Source: Pirellulaceae bacterium (GTDB lineage Bacteria > Planctomycetota > Planctomycetia > Pirellulales > Pirellulaceae). From it: a DNA stretch of 64,000 bases. The notes beneath the pieces are model-generated. The model was not told the DNA's origin. It did no database searches and was given only the letters and a program-made list of their open reading frames with translations. A program made the translations under genes and the position numbers. The number at the start of each line of letters is the position of its first letter. Position 1 is the first letter of the stretch. Where the stretch lies: positions 1-64,000 of the forward strand of contig JAGYIQ010000006.1 in assembly GCA_018402565.1 (NCBI GenBank), in the 5' to 3' direction. Of this stretch, positions 1-8,543 are shown in pieces.

Positions 1-1041
1 CCCGCGGACCGGGCCTGTCCCGCGGAATTGTGCCAAGATCTGTTCGCGGATTTGGTTCTGCACCCTGACGGCCGATTCGTCGATGACCTTCACGATCCGC
101 CCATCGATGAATTGGTACTCGCTCTCTTCGCCAGGGATCACAACTTTGTTGTCAGATGGCGGTTCGACAACGTTGAACTTGAAAGGAGTGAAAGCCGTGT
201 CAGGCGGTAGGGGTTCGTATTGGATTTTCCAAACACTGCCAGGTGTGAACTGCTTTCCTTCTACGATGCCAACAGTGCAGTCTGTTATACGCGACTTATC
301 AGCATTGAGCCTGATAGATCGAATTCCGATGACTTCAGTCGTTGTGACTTCGCTGTAAATCTCTTTTCCATTCCGGTCCTTTCGCCCAGTTGGCTTACGA
401 TCCAAACTCGGACGTTGAATGTTGACAGCCGCTAAGGTGTCGCCGTTCTTTCCAAAGTGATACGAAAACTTGTAATTTTCGTGTTCGTATTGGAGAATCT
501 GCTCATCGCCAGCTGTGCGGTATGTGGCAATAGAGGTTCCCTTGGTGTCCTCACTTGCATTCCCCATTACGTACAACCCGAGAAGAAGTGCGTTTTCGTA
601 AGGAGACGTCAAGGGTGGCTCGGTCGTTTTGACTCCGACCAATCCACGAAAGTACTGCGAGGGATGGGCATCGTTTTTGCTCAACGATATCTTTTGGTTG
701 TCCCCATAGATTTCCTCAGCGATGATGGTCCCAATATTTGGTCGTAGCTTTTCATGGTCGTAATAATATCGAACTACGTGTTGATCATAAATGGATTTGC
801 CAATCGACAAGACTCCTTTTTCAAATGGGGCCTCGCTAGTATCGGCCGAAAACTTTTCAATCGTCACCTTTGTGTTAAGTGTTGAAGAAATCAGTAAACT
901 GAGCTTGTCCTGTAACTTGACGCCATCCTCGTCAGACACCTGAGAATGCACGAGCGGATTTAAGATGACGTGGAGGATTAGAAGCGTCGCGAAGGCGATA
1001 ATTGTCAGTTTCGATGTCTTGCGTTGGAGGGCGTCCGACAT
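1..1041 (-). CDS. Exported or membrane-anchored protein of unknown function, 3' end outside window
   Basis: The frame is open from the ATG at 1039-1041 to the left edge, giving 347 visible codons and no stop, so the C-terminus is missing. A short basic start (MSDALQRKTSK) is followed by one hydrophobic helix at about residues 12-30, which fits a signal anchor or signal peptide; the rest would then sit outside the cytoplasmic membrane. The remainder is hydrophilic and I recognise no domain. It contains stretches rich in charged residues and one NGDTLAAV-like segment but no evident catalytic motif. The next gene on the same strand (1116-1493) ends 74 bp upstream and is separated from it by a strong hairpin, so separate transcription is likely. 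Neighbouring genes to 4 kb also encode exported proteins of unknown function. Confidence 0.7.
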   Translation of the reverse strand, partial: MSDALQRKTSKLTIIAFATLLILHVILNPLVHSQVSDEDGVKLQDKLSLLISSTLNTKVTIEKFSADTSEAPFEKGVLSIGKSIYDQHVVRYYYDHEKLRPNIGTIIAEEIYGDNQKISLSKNDAHPSQYFRGLVGVKTTEPPLTSPYENALLLGLYVMGNASEDTKGTSIATYRTAGDEQILQYEHENYKFSYHFGKNGDTLAAVNIQRPSLDRKPTGRKDRNGKEIYSEVTTTEVIGIRSIRLNADKSRITDCTVGIVEGKQFTPGSVWKIQYEPLPPDTAFTPFKFNVVEPPSDNKVVIPGEESEYQFIDGRIVKVIDESAVRVQNQIREQILAQFRGTGPVRG

Positions 1042-1064
1042 TAGCGTAACCTTATAGGAAAATG

Positions 1065-1097
1065 GAGGCTGCCCCAATATGATTTGAGGGCAGCCTC
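1065..1097 (-). terminator. Hairpin terminator after 1116-1493
   Basis: A perfect 10-bp stem (GAGGCTGCCC at 1065-1074 with GGGCAGCCTC at 1088-1097) and a 13-nt loop lie just past the stop of the gene at 1116-1493. On the minus strand the stem is followed by CATTTTCC, a short T tract, which fits an intrinsic terminator. It sits immediately upstream of the next minus-strand start at 1041 and so would insulate that gene. Confidence 0.6.
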
Positions 1098-1115
1098 ACG
1101 GGTTAAAAAGGAGGC

Positions 1116-1493
1116 CTAAAAGATCCAAAAGGTGAAGTAGTCGTAGTTGCAGTTCTTGGTGCCAGGCTCGATCGTGTTTCCTGCACATCTAACGAATCGT
1201 CCTGACTCGTTTCGATAGCCCGTGGTTTTGCATTGGTACTTCTGGGAGCTCTCGACGTGGAGATTCCAATTCATGAAGACATGATAGAGGACGCCGGAGG
1301 ATGTAAAACCTGTCAAGCTAGTGCAAGGGTCGTTGTAGGGGTCGCCAGGCGTGTAGCAGCTGACTTCGCTGTACAGACGGCTGTTACAGTCAGGGAGACC
1401 GCCGATAATTTCCGACAGTCGCGTCGACTCATAGTGGTTGCAAACGCCGACCACAGCGAGGAACGCGGTCAAACCAAAAATTGCTCGAAACAT
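1116..1493 (-). CDS. Small cysteine-rich secreted protein, unknown function
   Basis: A 125-residue product. The first ~18 residues (MFRAIFGLTAFLAVVGVC) are hydrophobic and look like a signal peptide; the cysteine at its end could also be a lipidation site, but the -1 residue is Val, so the lipobox is poor. The mature part has several cysteines, in the segments DCNSR, VSCYTPG, DPCTS, YQCKT, VRCAG and KNCNY, suggesting a disulfide-stabilised extracytoplasmic protein. I recognise no family. It ends in an aromatic tail (YDYFTFWIF), which is unusual for a soluble protein and could mediate membrane or partner contact. A hairpin terminator follows. It lies among other minus-strand genes for exported proteins. 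Confidence 0.6.
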   Translation of the reverse strand: MFRAIFGLTAFLAVVGVCNHYESTRLSEIIGGLPDCNSRLYSEVSCYTPGDPYNDPCTSLTGFTSSGVLYHVFMNWNLHVESSQKYQCKTTGYRNESGRFVRCAGNTIEPGTKNCNYDYFTFWIF

Positions 1494-1697
1494 CTTGATA
1501 CCTCTTCCTTAAAGTGATGAAAAAAACCAAATCGTGCCCCTTTGTTGCAGAGCCACATTCACAAATGGTGCGAGTTACTAGGCTGCATTTGATGTCATTA
1601 ATTGTGTGGAACAGTAAGTGTGGTCGTCAAATTTAGCCTTTTCTGTCGCGCAATTCTGTCCTTAGAAAATTATTCGTTTGTGATGATTCGCCCACAA

Positions 1698-2051
1698 CTA
1701 CCTTCTCAAATAGATCGACCTAATCAGTTCCGGAACAGCCTTCAACCAAACGGTGAGAATGTCCGGCAAGTCTTGGTCGACCCAATCAACCCACCCCTGC
1801 GGAGGTGTCCAAGGTTCCGGCGGGGTGTAGATTATCCCCGGAACTTGACTTGGTACAGTTGATCCTCCACCGATGACTTCGATACCCGGTACGAGACTAG
1901 GAACCGTTGATCCGCCAGGCTTCTCATAGACAATCCTGGGATCGGCGCCCGGTATTACTACCGGGCCCTGGGACTGTGCCCAGGTTTCTTGTGACGGGAC
2001 TGTCAGCACCGTTAAGATGCCGACGAGACACGTCAGAGTCAATCGTTTCAC
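1698..2051 (-). CDS. Small secreted proline/glycine-rich protein, unknown function
   Basis: A 117-residue product starting at a GTG that overlaps the stop of the upstream gene by four bases (GTGA at 2048-2051), so translation is probably coupled to it. A GGAAGAAG tract within the upstream gene's end can serve as ribosome binding site. Residues 1-25 form a clear signal peptide ending AWA-type (ETWAQ). The mature part carries two copies of a GGSTVPSxVPGI motif followed by a Pro/Trp-rich stretch and a short helical C-terminus. No enzymatic motif is visible. Because it is coupled to the 629-residue exported protein upstream, the two may act together. Function unknown. Confidence 0.6.
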   Translation of the reverse strand: MKRLTLTCLVGILTVLTVPSQETWAQSQGPVVIPGADPRIVYEKPGGSTVPSLVPGIEVIGGGSTVPSQVPGIIYTPPEPWTPPQGWVDWVDQDLPDILTVWLKAVPELIRSIYLRR

Positions 2052-3937
2052 TGCTTCTTCCTTTCAGCAATAAAGGGACGGAACGTAACTAAAACTCGCA
2101 GACCACTCGGTTCGGTGAACGCCTCGATGATTTGCTCACCGAACCGAGCTTGAATAAGACGATACGCTTGATCAGTTGCTACCCCTCGCAGAATTTCCCA
2201 GACTTCGGCGATGCCCAGTCCGGCTTCGTCGATCGCCGCCATGCCCGTCAATCGGGTGATGCCATCTTCGTTGTAATCGACGATCCCCAGTTCCAACGGG
2301 CCGCGTAGATTGTATTCGGCGTTTTGAATTCTTCTTTGCCAAAAATCTCCGTCCGTCAAGCTAATATAGAACCGCCCGTCGGCGTTGGGTTCCAATCCCC
2401 AGCGTTCCAACACATCGCTGGCGTCCAACTTCCTCTGGGAAGACTCGGTCAGCCGTTCTCGATCGGCCACTCGGCCCATAAAGAACCATTCGTCGCGTTG
2501 GTAATACCCGTCGTCTCGGTTCCAGGCCTGCTCGAAGGTCTGGTCGCCGTACGCTGCCTGGTTCCGCTCGTACAGTTTGCGAAAGACACTCTCCGGCCGA
2601 TACCACGCATGCAACACGCCATCAAAATGGTACGTCAACGGGTTCTCGCGATCGTAGGGCGTCCCCGCCTGGCTCATGCGCCGAGCAAACGCCAGCCCTG
2701 TCTCGGGCGATGTGAACTCGAAGTACCGCACCGGAGCAAATTCGGTCCCTGACCGCATGACCATCGAGCCGATGACACCCGCCAACGATTCGGTCAAGTC
2801 AGTCACCTGTTCCCCGGGCTGGAGCAATTGCATGTCGTTGATCAGTTCGGTCTCGACAAAGTCCGCCGAGTCCGGCCCGTTGACCGCCTCGTATGACCGG
2901 ACAAACTGTGAATACACCGCGGTCCAATCGAAGCTGAACGCTTGCAGCAGGACGATCTCGTCGTAGTCGACCGACGGCAGATTCAACGGCGCGATGCGAT
3001 CCAACGCGGTGAAGATCCCACTGCGTGGTTGAGTCACATTCACGCGGGCCTCGATGGCCACCGTCCTGCCCTCGCCCGTCTCGTCGGTCACGCGATCCGA
3101 CGCTTCGGGGAAGGTGACTTGCGCGCCCAGACCCGTGATGTCCGACAGATTCAGCGATTGCCACAGCGTCTGCCATTCACGAGGCAGTTGGCTGCGGACA
3201 AAAAACGGCCGGACGTACAGCTGCACATAGCCAGATTCCCGTGGTCGATCGCCGAACTGAGCGATCAGTGTTTGGTACGACCGATCCGTGCGGACGTCCG
3301 CCACGGCCCCCCCGAGCGTCTGGCGGAGCAGGTCTGGATCGTTGCAGAGTACCACCCAGCGATCGACCAGCGTCCAGGAGACCTCGAGCGGCTCGAGGAG
3401 CTCTGGCACCAGCGGCGCCTGGAGGCGGATGCGGAGCGTCTGCAGAGTGGTCTCGTCGTCGGCCTCCCCCTCGAGGAACTCGACGTCCAGCCCAATCTGA
3501 GCCCCGCGTAGCTGCGTCCGATAGCTCCGCATCTGCTCGCGGAGGTAGTCGAGGAACTCCGCTTGTGTGCCTTGAATGCGGAACCCGACGAGGACGGCGG
3601 GGTTGGTGTTTTTGCCCGCCAGTGCCGCAAAAATGGGGAGCGGTTGTTCCAGATCGAGCAATTGATTGAGGGTTTGCTCGAGGACTTTCAACACGACCTT
3701 GGCCGCCCCGGCGGAGGCCGCGGTAGTGACGGGTGACTGGAGCGTGTGCAGGATGGCGTTAAATTCAGGACTTTCCGCGAAATGATCGCGAGCAACCATC
3801 ATGACTTGCCGAAGATCATCGCATTCCACAACCACGGCCGCATCGACTGGGATGGTCGGCCGCTGCAATAGCTGCGCGAACGCGTGTGACGCCGAGTTCC
3901 ACGTGAGGCAGTTGATGATGGCTAACGCCAACAGCAT
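2048..3937 (-). CDS. Large exported protein of unknown function
   Basis: The frame is open further upstream to 4135, but I chose the ATG at 3935-3937 because it begins a typical signal peptide (MLLALAIINC then WNSASHAFAQ), giving 629 residues; from 4135 the signal would be buried 66 residues in, behind a basic stretch with three 7-residue repeats. The mature part is a long alpha/beta protein with repeated NxAVLVGF-like and AxVLKVLEQ-like segments and resembles planctomycete proteins that evaluate two similar halves, but I cannot assign a family. Its stop overlaps the start of the 117-residue secreted protein downstream by four bases, indicating a two-gene operon. Likely location is the periplasm or cell surface. 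Confidence 0.65.
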   Translation of the reverse strand: MLLALAIINCLTWNSASHAFAQLLQRPTIPVDAAVVVECDDLRQVMMVARDHFAESPEFNAILHTLQSPVTTAASAGAAKVVLKVLEQTLNQLLDLEQPLPIFAALAGKNTNPAVLVGFRIQGTQAEFLDYLREQMRSYRTQLRGAQIGLDVEFLEGEADDETTLQTLRIRLQAPLVPELLEPLEVSWTLVDRWVVLCNDPDLLRQTLGGAVADVRTDRSYQTLIAQFGDRPRESGYVQLYVRPFFVRSQLPREWQTLWQSLNLSDITGLGAQVTFPEASDRVTDETGEGRTVAIEARVNVTQPRSGIFTALDRIAPLNLPSVDYDEIVLLQAFSFDWTAVYSQFVRSYEAVNGPDSADFVETELINDMQLLQPGEQVTDLTESLAGVIGSMVMRSGTEFAPVRYFEFTSPETGLAFARRMSQAGTPYDRENPLTYHFDGVLHAWYRPESVFRKLYERNQAAYGDQTFEQAWNRDDGYYQRDEWFFMGRVADRERLTESSQRKLDASDVLERWGLEPNADGRFYISLTDGDFWQRRIQNAEYNLRGPLELGIVDYNEDGITRLTGMAAIDEAGLGIAEVWEILRGVATDQAYRLIQARFGEQIIEAFTEPSGLRVLVTFRPFIAERKKQ

Positions 3938-3949
3938 TTGCCTGGAGAA

Positions 3950-4002
3950 ACTAGGCAATTTCCAGCGGAAACTAGGCAATTGGCTGCGGAAATTAGGCAA
4001 TT
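3950..4002. repeat. Three 21-bp direct repeats at the 5' end of the 2048-3937 gene
   Basis: The words ACTAGGCAATT (3950-3960), ACTAGGCAATT (3971-3981) and ATTAGGCAATT (3992-4002) recur at exactly 21-bp spacing with similar flanking bases. In the minus-strand frame they would encode a heptad like QLPSFRW, so they are either a short N-terminal repeat of a longer protein or leader DNA of the gene starting at 3937. Confidence 0.7.
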
Positions 4003-4135
4003 GCCCGCGAACCGCACGAGTCCTAACACCGTATGCGCGTAGCGATCGAGGTTCGCGACACGACATGCTGACGTACTTACCTGCCATGGGCATATACGCA
4101 CCTGTTGAACAAACAACGGACAAAAAACAAACCAA

Positions 4136-4700
4136 AACGTACTAACTATCGAACAAGCTGATCGTCGCACTCGGGGGCGACAAAGGTGGGATTGTAAGGG
4201 TGATATTTATGATTGCAATACACTACTTTAAAAAATCGTCAAAATAGTTCCGGGTTTATTTTTCCGTTGGCGCAAAGTCTTGTGGGTTACATCATTGATG
4301 GGATAATTTGATGCTATAAAAATCGAGTGGTGGGGAGTTTTTAGTGGGATGATGCAGTGCGCGTGTTGGGAAGTGGGTCGTTTGTTTTTTTGGAAATTTG
4401 GTGGCGAGGTTGAGCTGTTTTTTGTTGGCAGGCGAGTGAGTGTTAAAGAAAGGAAGGAGAAGCAGCAGGATTTTGGGTGGAAGATTGCGGCGTAGGGCGT
4501 AGTGTATACCAGCAGCCTCTGCTGGTTTGGGGCTAGATAGCGACCGAGGCGTAGGGCTAAGGGCTAAGGGCGTAGGGTTGGGGCGTTACGGGGCCGAGGG
4601 GCGTTTCCGACTCGACGGTGAGGAAGAGGCAGAAAAATTTAGGGCAGAAAGATTGGATGTGTCGGGGTGAGGGGAGCAGCGGCTGCTGTAGGCGAAGTTT
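4136..4700. other. Intergenic spacer, AT-rich part then start of repeat zone
   Basis: No gene is visible. Positions 4190-4480 are AT-rich compared with the surroundings and could hold the promoter of the minus-strand operon below 4 kb, but I cannot point to boxes with confidence. From about 4500 the DNA becomes repeat material: a perfect hairpin ACCAGCAG-CCT-CTGCTGGT at 4508-4526 and phrases such as GGGGCGTT and GGCAGAAAAATTTAGGGCAG that recur in the 15-18 kb array. Confidence 0.6.
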
Positions 4701-6428
4701 GGGAAGGCAGTAGCCACGGATGGACACGGAGGTACACGGATGGGGGTGGGGCGACGGTTATTGGATTTGAAGACAAGATGAACACCGATGCCGCTGCGCG
4801 GCGGACATACTCCCGGCTGTTGTCTCGGTAGAACGCTCAAACATTTTTCGTGGTCGTGCTCGTGCTCGTAATCGTAATCGAACACAGCACGGATGGAGCG
4901 CGATCAGGCAGGCGGTTGAGGGGCGTTCGGAGTAAAGGTGAGGTGTTGCGGCGTGGGTAGCGGAATGCGTCAAGCATTTCGCTTGAGGCGGAAACGCCCT
5001 GTTATGGCACGGTTTTATTGAGGCGGATGGTTTCCTGATGAGGTAACAATGGCTTGGCTGGCTTGGGAAGACTGTAGCCACGGATGGACACGGAGGTACA
5101 CGGATGGGGGTGGGGCGACGGTTATTGGATGGGAAGACAAGATGAACACCGATGCCGCTACGCGGCGGACATACTCCCGGCTGTTGTCTCGGTAGAATGC
5201 TCAAACATTTTTCGTGCTCGTGCTCGTGCTCGTAATCGTAATCGAACACAGCACGGATGGAGCGCGATCAGGCAGGCGGTTGAGGGGCGTTCGGAGTAAA
5301 GGTGAGGTGTTGCGGCGTGGGTAGCGGAATGCGTCAAGCATTTCGCTTGAGGCGGAAACGCCCTGTTATGGCACGGTTTTATTGAGGCGGATGGTTTCCT
5401 GATGAGGTAACAATGGCTTGGCTGGCTTGGGAAGACTGTAGCCACGGATAGACACGAATGAACACGGATGGGGGTGGGGCGACGGTTATTGGATTTGAAG
5501 ACAAGATGAACACCGATGCCGCTGCGCGGCGGACATACTCCCGGCTGTTGTCTCGGTAGAACGCTCAAACATTTTTCGTGCTCGTGCTCGTGCTCGTAAT
5601 CGTAATCGAACACAGCACGGATGGAGCGCGATCAGGCAGGCGGTTGAGGGGCGTTCGGAGTAAAGGTGAGGTGTTGCGGCGTGGGTAGCGGAATGCGTCA
5701 AGCATTTCGCTTGAGGCGGAAACGCCCTGTTATGGCACGGTTTTATTGAGGCGGATGGTTTCCTGATGAGGTAACAATGGCTTGGCTGGCTTGGGAAGAC
5801 TGTAGCCACGGATAGACACGAATGAACACGGATGGGGGTGGGGCGACGGTTATTGGATTTGAAGACAAGATGAACACCGATGCCGCTACGCGGCGGACAT
5901 ACTCCCGGCTGTTGTCTCGGTAGAATGCTCAAACATTTTTCGTGCTCGTGCTCGTGCTCGTAATCGTAATCGAACACAGCACGGATGGAGCGCGATCAGG
6001 CAGGCGGTTGAGGGGCGTTCGGAGTAAAGGTGAGGTGTTGCGGCGTGGGTAGCGGAATGCGTCAAGCATTTCGCTTGAGGCGGAAACGCCCTGTTATGGC
6101 ACGGTTTTATTGAGGCGGATGGTTTCCTGATGAGGTAACAATGGCTTGGCTGGCTTGGGAAGACTGTAGCCACGGATAGACACGAATGAACACGGATGGT
6201 CGAGGGGCATCGGTTATTGGATGAGAAGACAAGATGAACACCGATGCCGCTGCGCGGCGGACATACTCCCGGCTGTTGTCTCGGTAGAACGCTCCAACAT
6301 TTTTCGTGCTCGTGCTCGTGCTCGTAATCGTAATCGAACACAGCACGGATGGAGCGCGATCAGACAGGCGGTTGAGGGGCCGAGGTGATGAAGAGGCAGA
6401 AAAATTTTGGGCAGAAAGAGAGGAAGCC

Positions 6429-6472
6429 GTTCTTGGTTCTTGGTTCTTGGTTCTTGGTTCTTGGTTCTTGGT
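6429..6472 (+). repeat. (GTTCTTG)n heptanucleotide tract
   Basis: About six uninterrupted copies of GTTCTTG inside the sixth repeat unit. Read on the minus strand in any frame it gives an EPRTKNQ heptad. The same word recurs in tracts at 6785-6828, 15333-15373, 16008-16060, 16830-16850 and, degenerate, near 18200. Confidence 0.9.
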
Positions 6473-6784
6473 TTGGGCGGTGAGGGGTGAATGGGCGGTT
6501 GTTTGGCCAAGGTTATGAAGGCAGTAGCCACGGATAGACACAGATACACGGATGGGGGTGGGGCGACGGTTATTGGATTTGAAGACAAGATGAACACCGA
6601 TGCCGCTACGCGGCGAGCACCCTCCCGGCCGCTATCTCGATGGAACGCTCAAACATTTTTCGTGCTCGTGCTCGTGCTCGTAATCGTAATCGAACACAGC
6701 ACGGATGGAGCGCGATCAAGCAGGCGGTTGAGGGGCCGAGGTGAAGAAGAGGCAGAAAAATTTTGGGCAGAAAGAAAGGAAGCC

Positions 6785-6828
6785 GTTCTTGGTTCTTGGT
6801 TCTTGGTTCTTGGTTCTTGGTTCTTGGT
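6785..6828 (+). repeat. (GTTCTTG)n heptanucleotide tract, second copy
   Basis: Six copies of GTTCTTG in the next unit of the array, in the same place relative to the unit as the tract at 6429-6472, flanked by GAAGCC on the left and TTTGGGCGGTGAGGGG on the right in both. Confidence 0.9.
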
Positions 6829-7145
6829 TTGGGCGGTGAGGGGTGAATGGGCGGTTGTTTGGCCAAGTTTATGAAGGCAGTAGCCACGGATGGACACGGA
6901 GGTACACGGATGGGGGTGGGGCGACGGTTATTGGATTTGAAGACAAGATGAACACCGATGCCGCTGCGCGGCGAGCACCCTCCCGGCCGCTATCTCGGTA
7001 GAACGCTCCAACATTTTTCGCGCTCGTGCTCGTGCTCGTGCTCGTAATCGTAATCGAAAACAGCACGGATGGAGCGCGATCAGGCAGGCGGGTGAGGGGC
7101 CGAGGTGAGGAAGAGGCAGAAAAATTTAGGGCAGAAAAATTGGGA

Positions 7146-7320
7146 CTAACTGCTAACTGCTAACTGCTAACTGCTAACTGCTAACTGCTAACTGCTAACT
7201 GCTAACTGCTAACTGCTAACTGCTAACTGCTAACTGCTAACTGCTAACTGCTAACCGCAAACCGCTAACCGCGAACCGCTAACCGCTAACCGCTAACCGC
7301 TAACTGCTAACCGCTAACTG
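7146..7320. repeat. 25 tandem heptanucleotides (CTAACTG/CTAACCG)
   Basis: The 175 bp are exactly 25 seven-base units with no change of phase. The left part is pure CTAACTG; the right part is mostly CTAACCG with CAAACCG and CGAACCG variants. The tract lies 45 bp beyond the crtB stop, that is, at the 3' end of the rhodopsin operon. A pure heptamer tract is prone to copy-number change by strand slippage, but here it is outside coding DNA. Confidence 0.95.
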
Positions 7321-7364
7321 TGCTTCCCATTTTCTATTTTTCACCCTTCACTCTTCACCCTTAA

Positions 7365-8540
7365 CTACCGTGCCGTGGATTGGCTGCCGAGTGACTGTTG
7401 GGGATTGATTCGCTTGGCCAGCCATCCTAAGCAGACGGCGGCGCAGGCGGATCCACCTGCGTAGAACCAGGGCAGTTGGTTGTAGGTCTCCAGTTTCGGG
7501 TTGATGCCAACCAAGGCGAACATCACCGTGGCCATCACGCAACTCAGTGACAAGCCAAAGGTCGCCAGAAATAATGTGTCTCGATTCATCGTCCATTCTC
7601 CGATCGGATTTGGGGTTGGGAGCAGGAAGTTCCACTGCGAGTTTCGTCGGCGGGCTGGGGCGGTCGTACTCCCGAGCCACTGCCAATCCAGTCGATCGCG
7701 AAACAGGTGTACGATCGATGCTTGGATCAGCAGTTGGTATTGGCGCCAACGCTTGACGCGATGACGCTGACTCATGACTTCGTAGTCAGCTCGGCGGATC
7801 ACCTGGCCGATCTCTTGATACAGATCGGCAGCGACGCGAATGGCCAAGCGGCTGTCACGCGGCAGGTAATGGAGCCCTTGCCGCGCGTGTCGGTAGTGCC
7901 GATCGGCGACTTGGAGCAGCTTCTGCAACACGGGCCGCAGTTGCCTGTCGGTGAGTGAGGCGATGGCATTTTCGGAGGTCGATGTTGTCGCCGCCTCTCG
8001 CAACCAGTCCGTGGGCAGATAACAGCGACCTCGCCGCGCGTCTTCGGCGACGTCGCGAGCGATGTTGGACAGTTGCATGGCGATGCCCAGACTGACGGCG
8101 TGCGATTGTGCTCGCGGATCGTCGCTTCCCAACACGCGACTGAGCATCAGTCCGACCACGCCGGCCACTTGGTAGGCGTAATGTTCGACGTCGGCCAGGG
8201 TTCGTTTGGGGGCGAAGTTCAGATCGGCTTCCATGCCGTTGAGCAACTCCAAGGGCCAGGCTTTAGGGAGTTGGTAGCGAGCCATGAGTTCGGCTAGCCA
8301 CTGCGATTCCGCCAAGACAGGAGGAAGTCCCGCGGCAATCCGTTCGACGTCCGCTCGGAGTTCCCGCAGATGAGCGGCGGCCTGCTCTGCGGGTTGTCCA
8401 TCGTCGACGACATTATCGCACACTCGGCACCAGGCGTAGAGTTTTTGCACATCGTCGCGGAGTTGCTGTGGCAGCAGTGTCGCGGCGCGGGAAAAGGATC
8501 GGCTGTGTCGCTGGATAACCGCTTGGGCATCGTCGTTCAT
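7365..8540 (-). CDS. crtB: Phytoene synthase with a C-terminal membrane extension
   Basis: Squalene/phytoene synthase family, joining two geranylgeranyl diphosphates head to head into phytoene. The Asp-rich motifs are visible: CDNVVDD at about residues 41-47 and ARDVAEDARRGRCYLP near residue 165, the latter with the conserved Arg and YLP. The product has 391 residues against roughly 300 for the family. The extra ~75 residues (from about 315) hold two hydrophobic helices, TLFLATFGLSLSCVMATVMF and the segment around WFYAGGSACAAVCLGWL, which would tether the enzyme to the membrane where its product is used. It is the last gene of the operon, starting 3 bp after the crtI stop. An ATG near residue 317 (MNRDTLFL) could mean that a small membrane protein was fused in. 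Confidence 0.9.
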   Translation of the reverse strand: MNDDAQAVIQRHSRSFSRAATLLPQQLRDDVQKLYAWCRVCDNVVDDGQPAEQAAAHLRELRADVERIAAGLPPVLAESQWLAELMARYQLPKAWPLELLNGMEADLNFAPKRTLADVEHYAYQVAGVVGLMLSRVLGSDDPRAQSHAVSLGIAMQLSNIARDVAEDARRGRCYLPTDWLREAATTSTSENAIASLTDRQLRPVLQKLLQVADRHYRHARQGLHYLPRDSRLAIRVAADLYQEIGQVIRRADYEVMSQRHRVKRWRQYQLLIQASIVHLFRDRLDWQWLGSTTAPARRRNSQWNFLLPTPNPIGEWTMNRDTLFLATFGLSLSCVMATVMFALVGINPKLETYNQLPWFYAGGSACAAVCLGWLAKRINPQQSLGSQSTAR

Positions 8541-8543
8541 CGG

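Larger units (their letters stand above)
4700..7140 (+). repeat. Tandem array of ~364-bp units (seven copies)
   Basis: Using the landmark ACATTTTTCG followed by CGTGCTCGTGCTCGTAATCG, copies begin at 4841, 5205, 5569, 5933, 6297, 6653 and 7011: four intervals of exactly 364 bp, then 356 and 358. The first units are nearly identical, with only scattered substitutions, so they arose recently. Each unit carries CACGGATG-type words, a GATGAACACCGATGCCGC segment and the CGTGCTCGTG stutter. The last two units replace the middle with TTCTTGG heptamers. Open frames read through these units (for example a minus-strand peptide starting MFDYDYEHEHEHEK) are produced by the repeat and are not believed to be genes. 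Confidence 0.9.

Noticed and set aside
4586..7066. Repeated minus-strand frames of 80-160 codons starting MFDYDYEHEHE
   Set aside because: They follow the 364-bp tandem period, change frame between repeat types and read CGTGCTCGTG stutter; they are by-products of the array.
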